Source: an uncultured Christensenellaceae bacterium (lineage in GTDB: Bacteria > Bacillota > Clostridia > Christensenellales > Borkfalkiaceae). From it: a DNA stretch of 64,000 nt. The notes under the pieces are model-generated. The model had not been told where the DNA came from and ran no database searches. It saw nothing but the letters and a program-made list of their open reading frames with translations. Of this stretch, positions 28,408-36,771 are shown piece by piece. Numbering within the stretch: the stretch's first letter is position 1; each line of letters opens with the position of its first letter. Location: NCBI GenBank assembly GCA_910588465.1, contig CAJUOP010000009.1:15131-79130 (forward strand), given 5' to 3'. A program made the position numbers and the translations under genes.

Positions 28408-29697
28408 ATGATAGACGTCGTGCTTTTAAGAACGCAACCGGATACGGTTCGCGAAAATATGAAAAAAAAGTTTCAACACCACAAGCTTCCGCTGGTAGAC
28501 GAGGCGATCGCCCTCGATGAGCAAAAGCGTGCTTTGCAAACGGAAGGGGACAATCTGCGCGCTTCGCGCAACGCGCTTTCCAAACAGATCGGCGTGCTGA
28601 TGCGCGAGAAAAAGGCGGAGGAGGCGGAACGCGTAAAGGCGCAGGTAAACGCCGACGCCGAACGGCTGAAAGAGGTGGAGGCGCTCTCGGAAGAGGTAAG
28701 CGAAAAGCTGAAAAAGGTGATGATGAGCATTCCCAACATCATCTCGCCCGAAACGCCCGTCGGCAGGGACGATTCGGAAAATGTGGAACGGCAGAGATAT
28801 CTCGAGCCCAAGCAAAAGGATTTCGAAATTCCCTATCATCTCGATATTTTGGAATCGCTCGACGGAATCGACGTGGACAGCGCGCGCCGCACCAGCGGAC
28901 AGGGCTTTTATTATTTAACGGGCGATATCGCGCGGCTTCATTCCGCCGTGCTCACTTACGCGCGCGATTTTATGATAAACAAGGGCTTTACCTACTGCAT
29001 TCCGCCCTACATGATCCGCTCTTCCGTCGTTTCGGGGGTGATGAGCTTCGAAGAGATGGACGGCATGATGTATAAGATCGAGGGCGAGGATCTGTACCTG
29101 ATCGGCACGAGCGAGCACTCCATGATCGGCAGATTTATGGGACAGACGATCGAGGAGAGTAAGCTGCCGCTTACCCTTACCAGCTATTCGCCCTGTTTCC
29201 GCAAGGAGAAGGGTGCGCACGGGTTGGAGGAGCGCGGAATTTATCGGATCCATCAGTTCGAAAAGCAGGAAATGATCGTCGTTTGCAAGCCCGAGGACAG
29301 CGCGGCGTGGTATGAAAAAATGTGGAATTATACGGTGGAGCTGTTCGTCTCGATGGAAATTCCCGTCCGCACGCTGGAATGCTGTTCGGGCGACCTTGCC
29401 GATTTAAAGTACCGCAGCGTAGACGTGGAGGCGTGGAGCCCCCGCCAGAAGAAGTATTTCGAGGTCGGCTCCTGTTCCAATCTGACGGACGCGCAGGCGC
29501 GTCGGCTGGGGATCCGCTATAAGAGCGATAAGGGCAGCGCGTTCGCGCATACCTTAAACAACACGGTGGTGGCGCCGCCCAGAATGCTGATCGCATTCCT
29601 TGAAAATCATTTGCAGAGCGACGGAAGCGTATATATTCCGCCCGTGCTTCGTCCGTATATGGGCGGGCTGGAAAGGATCGACGTGAAAAAGGCATGA
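28408..29697 (+). CDS. serS: Seryl-tRNA synthetase
   Basis: 429-residue class II synthetase. N-terminal antiparallel coiled-coil arm (about 25-100) binds the long variable arm of tRNA-Ser. Class II motifs: motif 2 around TSYSPCFRKEKGAHGLEERGIYRIHQFEKQE (key parts FRKE and RIHQF) and motif 3 near the C-terminus (LNNTVVAPPRMLIAFLE). ATG 28408 gives the usual N-terminus; only a weak AGAGG precedes it. Its TGA overlaps the next gene's ATG. Confidence 0.96.
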   Translation: MIDVVLLRTQPDTVRENMKKKFQHHKLPLVDEAIALDEQKRALQTEGDNLRASRNALSKQIGVLMREKKAEEAERVKAQVNADAERLKEVEALSEEVSEKLKKVMMSIPNIISPETPVGRDDSENVERQRYLEPKQKDFEIPYHLDILESLDGIDVDSARRTSGQGFYYLTGDIARLHSAVLTYARDFMINKGFTYCIPPYMIRSSVVSGVMSFEEMDGMMYKIEGEDLYLIGTSEHSMIGRFMGQTIEESKLPLTLTSYSPCFRKEKGAHGLEERGIYRIHQFEKQEMIVVCKPEDSAAWYEKMWNYTVELFVSMEIPVRTLECCSGDLADLKYRSVDVEAWSPRQKKYFEVGSCSNLTDAQARRLGIRYKSDKGSAFAHTLNNTVVAPPRMLIAFLENHLQSDGSVYIPPVLRPYMGGLERIDVKKA

Positions 29698-30650
29698 AAT
29701 ACGTATTTTTCGATATCGAATGTGCGTGCGTTTATAAAAGCGTCGCCAAAATATGTGCGTTCGGCTACGTAGTGACGGACGGGGAATTCCGCGTGTTGGA
29801 GCGGGAGGATATTTTAATCGACCCCAAGGGAAAGTTTCACCTTACCGACCGCAAGGGAAGGGAGGGGATCGTGCTCCCTTACGCCTACGAGGACTTTAAA
29901 AAGTATCCGCCTTTCAAGGCGGCTTATCCCAAAATAAAGTCGCTGCTCGAACAAAAGGACGCGCTCGTCATCGGGCACGCCACCTTGAACGACGTAAAGT
30001 ATCTGTGCCTGGAAACGAAGCGGTTTAAGCTCCCGTCCTTCGACTTCGAGTTTTACGATACGCAGTTTTTCTATATGAACGCGCAGAAAAGCTTTTTCCG
30101 CCAGTGCGGGCTGGAAACCATGGCGAAGGATTTGGGCGTGGAGTTTACTCCGCACCGTGCGGTGGACGACGCTTACGCCACCATGCGCGTGTGCGAGGCG
30201 CTCTGCAAGCGCGAGGGAACGAACGCGGAGGGGCTGATCGATCGCTACGGGATTCGTGCAGGCAAGCTGAGCGGATATCAGATCCGCAATGTGGATTCGG
30301 ACGGCTTAAAGCATTATTCCGCCGAGCGGGAGGAGCAAAAGGAACGGCAGGCGCGGCTGCACCGCGAGTTTTACCGTTTTGTGAACCGCCAGATGAACAG
30401 GAGGAGTATCGGGGGAGAGCTGGAGGGACACGTGTTCTGTTTTTCTAAGGATCTGGAAGAGGAAACGGCGATTTCGTTAAAGCTTGCCGGGGCGATTTTC
30501 GCTGCGGGCGGAAAGTACACCTCGCACCCCGCGGATTGTAACGTGTTTATCGCGCGCGAGGCGGGCGGCGTCCGCTATCAGTGTGCGATCGACAGCGGCG
30601 CGGCGTTTATTCCGTTGGAAAAATTCAAGAGCGCGTTGAAGGGCGTATGA
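29694..30650 (+). CDS. DEDDh 3'-5' exonuclease with C-terminal BRCT-like domain
   Basis: 318 residues. N-terminal DnaQ-like exonuclease: FDIE (metal Asp and Glu), GHATLNDVKYL (third Asp) and HRAVDDAYAT (His and last Asp of the DEDDh set). A basic, Gln-rich linker follows, then residues about 240-315 (GHVFCFSKDLEE..., AIFAAGGKYTSHPADCNVFI) look like a BRCT fold, as in other bacterial exonuclease-BRCT fusions. It overlaps serS (ATGA) at its start and the methyltransferase gene (ATGA) at its end, so the three are translationally coupled. Precise substrate unknown. Confidence 0.8.
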   Translation: MKYVFFDIECACVYKSVAKICAFGYVVTDGEFRVLEREDILIDPKGKFHLTDRKGREGIVLPYAYEDFKKYPPFKAAYPKIKSLLEQKDALVIGHATLNDVKYLCLETKRFKLPSFDFEFYDTQFFYMNAQKSFFRQCGLETMAKDLGVEFTPHRAVDDAYATMRVCEALCKREGTNAEGLIDRYGIRAGKLSGYQIRNVDSDGLKHYSAEREEQKERQARLHREFYRFVNRQMNRRSIGGELEGHVFCFSKDLEEETAISLKLAGAIFAAGGKYTSHPADCNVFIAREAGGVRYQCAIDSGAAFIPLEKFKSALKGV

Positions 30651-31957
30651 AATTACCCGAAGAGTTTTTAAAGCGAATGCAAGAAAGGCTGGGAAAGGAT
30701 TTTCCCGCCTTTTTGCGCTCTTACGAGAATCCGCCGTGCAAGGGCTTGCGCGTGAATACGTTGAAAATCGGCGCGGAAGAATTTTTAAAGAACGCTCCCT
30801 TTCCGGTCGGCGGAAAGATTCTCTTTCCCGAGGGGGAAGAAATCGGCGGGTTTTATGTCGGGGAGGACAAGGCGGGCGGCTATGCGGAGCACTTCGCGGG
30901 GCTGTATTATATGCAGGAGCCCTCGGCAATGTGCGTGGGCGGGCTTACAGCGCAATGCAAAAAGGAGCGCGTGCTCGATTTGTGCGCCGCTCCCGGCGGA
31001 AAGACTACGCTGCTTGCCGCGCAGATGCAGGGAACGGGCGTTTTGATCTCCAACGAGATCGACGGCGGGCGGGCGAGGATTTTATCGCAAAATGTGGAGC
31101 GGACGGGGATAAAGAATTGCGCCGTAACCAACGCAAGCCCCGCGCAGCTTGCCGAGCGCTTTCCCGAATATTTCGATCTGGTGCTTGCGGACGCGCCCTG
31201 CTCGGGCGAGGGAATGTTTAAAAAGGAGCCCGAGGCGATCCCGCATTGGAGCGAAAATAACGTGGCGCTGTGCGCCGCGCGCCAGAGGGAAATTTTAGAT
31301 CGCGCCGCGGCTGCGGTTGCGGGCGGCGGGCATCTCGTTTATTCCACCTGCACGTTCGCCGAGGAGGAGGACGAGTGGCAGGTGCGCGATTTTTTGTCCC
31401 GTCATCCCGAATTCGAGCTGAAAGAGGAGCACAAGCTCTATCCGCACCGCTTTCGGGGAGAGGGGCACTATTGCGCGCTGCTGAAAAAGCGCGACGGCGG
31501 GCGGCGGAGCGCGAAGCCCTATCCCGTAAAGCGCAGCGCGAAGGCGAACAGAGCGTTCGCGGACTTTGCAAAGGACTTTTTTGTGACAATGCCGCAGGGT
31601 GAGATCGCCGCGCTCGACGACGGCAGACTGTATCTTGTGCCCGCGGGAATGCCCGCGATAGAGGTAAGGACGCTGCGGCTGGGCGTGGAGCTGGGAGAGT
31701 TTGACGGAAAGATATTTAAGCCCGCGCACGCGCTTGCAATGAGCTTGAAGGGCGGGGAATGTAAGCGGTTTATCTCGCTTTCACGCGAGGAGGCGGAGCG
31801 GTATCTGCACGGAGAAACGCTTCCCTGCGAAATTTCGAACGGCTGGTGCGCCGTCGGGTTGGGGGACTATCCGCTGGGGCTTGCCAAGGCGGTAAACGGC
31901 ACGCTGAAAAATCATTTGCCCAAGGGGTTGAGAAAGTTAAAACAGACCGGGCGGTAA
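30647..31957 (+). CDS. RsmF/NOL1-NOP2-Sun family rRNA cytosine-C5 methyltransferase
   Basis: 436 residues. SAM-dependent 5-methylcytosine RNA methyltransferase: LCAAPGGKTTLLAAQM (SAM site), DAPCSGEGMF with the PCSG cysteine, and VYSTCTFAEEEDE with the TC catalytic cysteine. The C-terminal ~170 residues match the RsmF type, including a PUA-like end. ATG 30647 overlaps the exonuclease stop; the longer frame to 30581 is not supported. Target is probably 16S rRNA but which cytosine cannot be told. Confidence 0.88.
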   Translation: MKLPEEFLKRMQERLGKDFPAFLRSYENPPCKGLRVNTLKIGAEEFLKNAPFPVGGKILFPEGEEIGGFYVGEDKAGGYAEHFAGLYYMQEPSAMCVGGLTAQCKKERVLDLCAAPGGKTTLLAAQMQGTGVLISNEIDGGRARILSQNVERTGIKNCAVTNASPAQLAERFPEYFDLVLADAPCSGEGMFKKEPEAIPHWSENNVALCAARQREILDRAAAAVAGGGHLVYSTCTFAEEEDEWQVRDFLSRHPEFELKEEHKLYPHRFRGEGHYCALLKKRDGGRRSAKPYPVKRSAKANRAFADFAKDFFVTMPQGEIAALDDGRLYLVPAGMPAIEVRTLRLGVELGEFDGKIFKPAHALAMSLKGGECKRFISLSREEAERYLHGETLPCEISNGWCAVGLGDYPLGLAKAVNGTLKNHLPKGLRKLKQTGR

Positions 31958-31975
31958 TACCTTATTATAATATAG

Positions 31976-32010
31976 AAAAAGCCCTCCGCAAAGTTGCGGA
32001 GGGCTTTTCG
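31976..32010. terminator. Bidirectional terminator between converging genes
   Basis: GCCCTCCGCAA (31981-31991) pairs with TTGCGGAGGGC (31994-32004), with A5 before and T4 after, serving both the methyltransferase and the minus-strand lipoprotein gene. Confidence 0.9.
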
Positions 32011-35000
32011 TTATTCGTTGTAAGGATCGTCCGCGTCTAACGGTTCGGATTCTTTTTCTTCGGCGGGAGCCTGTTCCTTTTTGGCTTTCACGCGCTTGTC
32101 TTTTGCGGGTTTCGCTTTCTTTTCCTTTTTGGGGTGCTTTTTCCAGAAGTGCCGTGCGATCAGCATAGCGATGACCGCGATCAGTACGACTGCCAGCAAG
32201 CCCGAGGAAACGATCAGCAGAATGTCGCCCGTGGAGATGGGATCCTTCGTTTCGTCCTCGTCGGTATCCGTATCCGTGTCGCCCGTCTCGTCTGGGGTAA
32301 CGGCGGTGTCGATCGCCGAATAGTCGAGGAAGAACGAGCAGGAGGGAGCGCCCGTCATATTTCCTTTTACGTCGTTATAGCTGAGGTATACGATCTGTTC
32401 TTTATAGCCCGATTGCTTATAGGAGGCATAGCGGTTGCCGATTTCGTCCTCGTCCTCGTTCACGTCGTAGCGCAGATACGTTTCGGCGTCGAAGAAGGTA
32501 AACGTGTAATAGAGCGCGCGGTCTGCGGGGAGGTTGTCGTTTTTGCCGACGTAACCTTCGTCGCCCGCGTTTTTGCCCTCGTTGAGCTCGGCGCGGATCT
32601 CTTCTTTTGCAAGCTTTAACAAATCGTCGTATTTGCTCGTTGTTGCGGAAGCGTAGTTGTCGAAGAACACGTAGCCGCCCGCGGGGATTCCGTCCGTCTC
32701 GTTGTCGCGCGCGCCCGCCCAGACTTCCAGACGGTAGCTCTTCGATTCGCTGCCCGTGTGCACGTAGAAGGAAACTTCCACCCACTTGTCCGCGTTCTCC
32801 GCATTGCCCTCTACGCAGATCGCGGCGCCGGGAAGGGCGGCTTTGTCCGTGTAGGTGTAACGGGCGTTCGTCGTGGGAAGATTCTTTACTGGCTGCGTGT
32901 AATCCTTATATGCGTAATACGTGCCGTCTTTGCCGTAGAACGCAACCGTCTCGTCGGCGGTCACAAGGTTGCCGTTTAATTCCTTATAATTATGGAGGTT
33001 GGCGTAGTAGCTTTCGTCCGCCTTGTCCGCGCTCTTGTAAAGTCCGTTCTCTTGCAGATAGAAAAGCACCTTGCTCTCGTCCTTGGAGGGATCGCCGTCG
33101 GTAATGTTGCCGTCGTCGTCATACCAGTAGGTGACGGAGGGGAGATTCAGCGAGATCGTCTTGCCGTACTCGGACAAATCGGAAGTATCGATGAGATAGA
33201 TATATGCTTTTGCATTTGCCGAAAGTTTCACGCGCATGGAAATGCGTTGGTAGGTCGAAGCGCCGATCGTCTGTTTTTCCTCGAAGAATCCGTAAGAGGG
33301 GGTTGCGGTCGCGCCCGTGTTCATAATGACGAGGGGCTGGCGGGCAACCTTTTTCTCGTTGTCCTTATCGCCGAACACCGCCTGCCACTTGTTGTCTGCG
33401 GTGCCCGCAAGCTCGTCGTCTGCGGTGCCCGCAAGCTCGTTTAACTTGTTGTTCCATGCCAGCGCGTTCGCGGGCTCGAAGTAATTGCTTGCGTGCTCGG
33501 AATTGAGAAGTCCCGCATAAACGCCTTCGGGGATTTTGTTTCCCTTATCGCTGCCGTTCACAAGGAACTTGCTGCCGCTTACCACGCCCGTGAAGGAGGC
33601 GGGGTTCGCAAGCCCGTTCTCGATTTTCTCGGGCGAAGCCGCCGAAACGCCGTCGAAGCGAGAGCTGTCCGCAACCGAGCTGGTGAGCGTAACTTTTACC
33701 GCGCGGCTATCGGTGGAGGCGTAGGAAACCTGCGTTTTGGATAGCATTCTCGATTCGAAATTGGCGAACGCCGCATAGCCCTGTCCGTAGTCGAACACGT
33801 CCGTCCCGACGATGGTCGTGGGACCGTACGTGAGCTCTACGCGGAACGTCTTGGGGTCGTCCGTGTCGTTGGTCACAAAGAAGAAACACTGCACCCAGCC
33901 GTCGTAAATATCCTCTTTGTTGCCCTCGGCGTTCTTGCCGTTGTCGATATCTACGGTGTCGATCGTAGTGGAGTCGAACGCGGCGATCGAGGTTTTGTTT
34001 TCGCCGTCGATCAGCGTCGCGCCCGCGCCGCTGCGCCCGTTCATAATTTTGCTCGTCTTAACAAAGAAAGAGAACAGCATTCTTTCGTTTGCGGGAACGG
34101 TAATTTCGGGAAGCTTCGCCGTGTATGCCGCGCCGTTGGTGGAAAGAAGCAGCACGATTCCGTCTTTGGCTCCGCCGTCCTTGGCGAAGGGGAAGCTGTC
34201 GGACTTGAAGTCGTTTTCGTAAATGTTTTTAAAGTAGCCGTTCGTGCCTGCAAGCGAAGCAAGGTCGGCAAATTTGTAAACGCCCGTCACGCTGCGTTCG
34301 TTCTCCGCGCCGCCGGTGCGGTTGTCCGCAAGCTTGGGATCGATTTTCTCGCTCGTGTACTCGTTGCTGCCCGAAACCTCTTTGGTGAGAGCGAATTCGG
34401 AGGCGCTCAGCGTTTTATTGTCGTCGAATTGCGGAGCGTCGAAGCCCGCGTACAAATCGAGCGCGAACGTGTTAAAGTTCTTGCCCGCGAGCTTATATTC
34501 TGTCGCGTCGAATTTTTTATCGTCGCCCTTGTCGTCTACGGTGCAGCCGTTCTCCTCGTTAAGATTCTCGGTCGCCGTAAGATATTCTTCGTTGGTGATA
34601 ATTTTGCAGGTCAGATCGTCGAAGAGGGCGTAGCCGTCCACCGCCTCGTAACGGTTGTCCGAGGAACCCTGCCCCAGCCCGAGCACGATGCGGAAAGTGC
34701 TGGTCGCAAAGGTGTTGGCGCGGATATACAGCTTGTATTCCTCCCAGCCGTTGTTTGCCTCCACACCGCGGGTGTTGATGTTTTTAATCTGCATCTGGTC
34801 GAGCGTGGTGCCGCCCACCGTGTTGGTTACGCCGATGTAGGCGCCCGCGTGGCGGGTGACTACGGTGCCGTTGTTTTCGTCGCCCTCGGAAGCGTTGTCC
34901 GAATAGTAGTGGTAAAGGTTGGAGGTTTTCACCCAAACGGACAGCTCGGCGGAGGTGCCCGCTTTTAAGGTGACCGTCGTGCCCGAGGTGTAATACTGTG

Positions 35001-35655
35001 CCGTGCCGCGCACGCCGTCCGAGGTGCGGGAGTTGTGGATCATCAGAACGCCCGTATCCGTCTTATCGTCGTTGCGGAGCGCAACCTTTTCGCCGAGCTC
35101 TGCGCGCAGATTTTCCACGTCCTCGAAATCGACGGAGTAGTTATATTTGTTGAACAGCTTCTTTTCTGCGGAAGAGGAGCCGAGCTTGTCCAGCTCGTCG
35201 TCGTACTCGTCGAGAAATTGCAATCTGTCGTAAATGCTCGCCTCGTCCCAGTGCGTATAGCCGAACGCGATCGCGTCGCTGTCCGCCGTTCCCTCGGGGG
35301 AGATGAGCGAATAGGAGGATTTGGTGAGCGAGTCCCATTCGTCCTGCGCCACGTTCACAAGCCCCGACTTCGTGTCCGAAGAGGGCGAGCCGGAGGTAAA
35401 CGACCAGCTTGTGGGCGAGTTTAACAGCGCGCGCTTGTCTTTCAGCTCTTTGGTCATTTCGCTGTAAAATTCGAAGTCGCCGTTTTTGATCAGCTGGGTG
35501 TCCGTTTTGGCAACGGCTTCGTCCTGCTGTTCGTCCTCGTCGTTTTCGGGCGCGCACGCGGCGAAAAATCCCAGCGACAGCGACGCGCAGAGCGCGGCGG
35601 AAAGAACGGTCATCGTTCTCTTTTTCCATTTTTTCGAAATCAAGTATTTAGCCAT
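32011..35655 (-). CDS. Giant surface lipoprotein with jelly-roll repeats and C-terminal membrane helix
   Basis: 1214 residues. N-terminal signal peptide with lipobox LGFFAAC (cysteine near residue 34), then an acidic linker. At least three modules of carbohydrate-binding-like jelly-roll type follow; each ends with a similar strand (GYALFDDL, GYAAFANF, GGYVFFDNY) and the first starts LIKNGDFEF, typical of CBM4/9-like folds. Near the C-terminus a Thr/Asp-rich spacer precedes a membrane helix (ILLIVSSGLLAVVLIAVIAM) and a Lys-rich then acidic cytosolic tail. It thus seems anchored at both ends. Start ATG 35655 after AAGGAAG. No catalytic motif found; likely glycan binding at the cell surface (inference). 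Confidence 0.7.
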   Translation of the reverse strand: MAKYLISKKWKKRTMTVLSAALCASLSLGFFAACAPENDEDEQQDEAVAKTDTQLIKNGDFEFYSEMTKELKDKRALLNSPTSWSFTSGSPSSDTKSGLVNVAQDEWDSLTKSSYSLISPEGTADSDAIAFGYTHWDEASIYDRLQFLDEYDDELDKLGSSSAEKKLFNKYNYSVDFEDVENLRAELGEKVALRNDDKTDTGVLMIHNSRTSDGVRGTAQYYTSGTTVTLKAGTSAELSVWVKTSNLYHYYSDNASEGDENNGTVVTRHAGAYIGVTNTVGGTTLDQMQIKNINTRGVEANNGWEEYKLYIRANTFATSTFRIVLGLGQGSSDNRYEAVDGYALFDDLTCKIITNEEYLTATENLNEENGCTVDDKGDDKKFDATEYKLAGKNFNTFALDLYAGFDAPQFDDNKTLSASEFALTKEVSGSNEYTSEKIDPKLADNRTGGAENERSVTGVYKFADLASLAGTNGYFKNIYENDFKSDSFPFAKDGGAKDGIVLLLSTNGAAYTAKLPEITVPANERMLFSFFVKTSKIMNGRSGAGATLIDGENKTSIAAFDSTTIDTVDIDNGKNAEGNKEDIYDGWVQCFFFVTNDTDDPKTFRVELTYGPTTIVGTDVFDYGQGYAAFANFESRMLSKTQVSYASTDSRAVKVTLTSSVADSSRFDGVSAASPEKIENGLANPASFTGVVSGSKFLVNGSDKGNKIPEGVYAGLLNSEHASNYFEPANALAWNNKLNELAGTADDELAGTADNKWQAVFGDKDNEKKVARQPLVIMNTGATATPSYGFFEEKQTIGASTYQRISMRVKLSANAKAYIYLIDTSDLSEYGKTISLNLPSVTYWYDDDGNITDGDPSKDESKVLFYLQENGLYKSADKADESYYANLHNYKELNGNLVTADETVAFYGKDGTYYAYKDYTQPVKNLPTTNARYTYTDKAALPGAAICVEGNAENADKWVEVSFYVHTGSESKSYRLEVWAGARDNETDGIPAGGYVFFDNYASATTSKYDDLLKLAKEEIRAELNEGKNAGDEGYVGKNDNLPADRALYYTFTFFDAETYLRYDVNEDEDEIGNRYASYKQSGYKEQIVYLSYNDVKGNMTGAPSCSFFLDYSAIDTAVTPDETGDTDTDTDEDETKDPISTGDILLIVSSGLLAVVLIAVIAMLIARHFWKKHPKKEKKAKPAKDKRVKAKKEQAPAEEKESEPLDADDPYNE

Positions 35656-35727
35656 AAAACTTCCTTTGCGGACGAGCCGCCTGCAAACGGGCGGTTTATC
35701 CGATAATTTTTTAGAATGCTATACCCT

Positions 35728-35756
35728 ATTTTAATATAAATTGCGTTCTTACGCAA
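35728..35756 (-). promoter_or_regulatory. Promoter of the giant lipoprotein gene
   Basis: Minus strand TTGCGT (35756-35751), 17 bases, TAAAAT (35733-35728). Confidence 0.6.
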
Positions 35757-35863
35757 GCAATTCCGTGTTAAAACGCGCAAAAAAAGCAAAATTTTTTGCA
35801 AACGGCACAAACTTTTACAAAACCGACAAAAAAAGCCCGCGGAATGCGGGGAAAGGAGAGAGC

Positions 35864-36223
35864 ATGAAAAAGAAAAGAACGGCTGCATTTTTGGCGGGAG
35901 GCGCGCTTACGGGAATCGCGAACGGACTGTTCGGCGGGGGAGGCGGCATGATCGCGGTGCCGTTTTTGGAAAAGGCGGCGGGCTATCCTCCGCCCTGCGC
36001 GCACGCAACGGCGATCGCCGTAATCCTGCCTGCGTCGCTCGTGAGCGGGATCGTATACCTTTTCGGCGGATTTATCCGCCTTTCCGTATTGCTTCCCGTC
36101 GCGCTCGGCGTGGCGGCGGGGGGATTTTTCGGCGCCAAGCTTCTGCCCGTATTGCCCGAAAAAACGGTGTCGCTCCTGTTCGCGCTCTTTATGCTGGCGG
36201 CGGGGCTGAGGATGATTTTCTGA
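35864..36223 (+). CDS. TauE/SafE (TSUP) transporter, N-terminal half protein
   Basis: 119-residue membrane protein with about four hydrophobic segments and the glycine-rich GLFGGGGGMIAVPFL motif of the TauE/SafE repeat. Canonical family members are about 250 residues with two such repeats; here each repeat is a separate gene. ATG 35864 follows AAAGGAGAG. Its TGA overlaps the start of the second half gene (TGATG). Likely forms a heterodimeric anion (sulfite or organosulfonate-type) exporter; substrate unknown. Confidence 0.8.
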   Translation: MKKKRTAAFLAGGALTGIANGLFGGGGGMIAVPFLEKAAGYPPPCAHATAIAVILPASLVSGIVYLFGGFIRLSVLLPVALGVAAGGFFGAKLLPVLPEKTVSLLFALFMLAAGLRMIF

Positions 36224-36627
36224 TGGCGTTTTTTCTGTTTTTTCTGTGCGGGATCGCGGGCGGCGTGCTCGGCGGTATGGGCATGGGCGGCGGGACGGCG
36301 CTTATCCCGCTTTTAACAGTTCTGTGCGGCGTGGAACAGGGGGTGGCGCAGGGGGTGAATCTGCTCTCCTTTTTGCCCATGTCCTTTATTGCGCTCGGCG
36401 TGCACGCCCAAAACGGACTGCTGCAAAAGCAGGGGCTGCTTCCGCTGATCGCGCCCGCGCTCGTTTTTTCCGTACTATCTTCCCTGCTCGCCGCCGTGCT
36501 TCCCGCCAAAATATTAAAAAGCGGGTTCGGGGTGTTCCTCGTGGTGCTGTCGTTTTTCCGTTTTGCCGCCGCGTTCAAGGCAAAAGACGCCGAAAAGGGT
36601 GGAAAATATGCAAAAAATATTAAATAA
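36223..36627 (+). CDS. TauE/SafE (TSUP) transporter, C-terminal half protein
   Basis: 134-residue membrane protein with about four hydrophobic segments. It repeats the family motif as GGMGMGGGTALIPLL and is coupled to the preceding half gene by a TGATG overlap. The end is basic (KGGKYAKNIK). The two halves are not a broken single gene: both have complete starts and stops and each is a full four-helix repeat. Confidence 0.8.
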   Translation: MAFFLFFLCGIAGGVLGGMGMGGGTALIPLLTVLCGVEQGVAQGVNLLSFLPMSFIALGVHAQNGLLQKQGLLPLIAPALVFSVLSSLLAAVLPAKILKSGFGVFLVVLSFFRFAAAFKAKDAEKGGKYAKNIK

Positions 36628-36652
36628 ATTCGAATTTTTTTATAAAAGGGTA

Positions 36653-36681
36653 TAGACAAACCCCCTTTTGTGTGCTAAAAT
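36653..36681 (+). promoter_or_regulatory. Promoter of the ppx cluster
   Basis: TAGACA (36653-36658), 17 bases, TAAAAT (36676-36681). Confidence 0.6.
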
Positions 36682-36771
36682 GGAAAGGATAAAAAATCAG
36701 AATAGGGATATTTGGATATTTTTAGAATCACGGAAACGCGCCGAAAGGCGGCGTAACAGGACGGTGGCAAC

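Noticed and set aside
35834..35850. Terminator upstream of the TauE/SafE half genes
   Set aside because: CCCGC/GCGGG hairpin is short and no T-run follows; could only be a minor leader structure.
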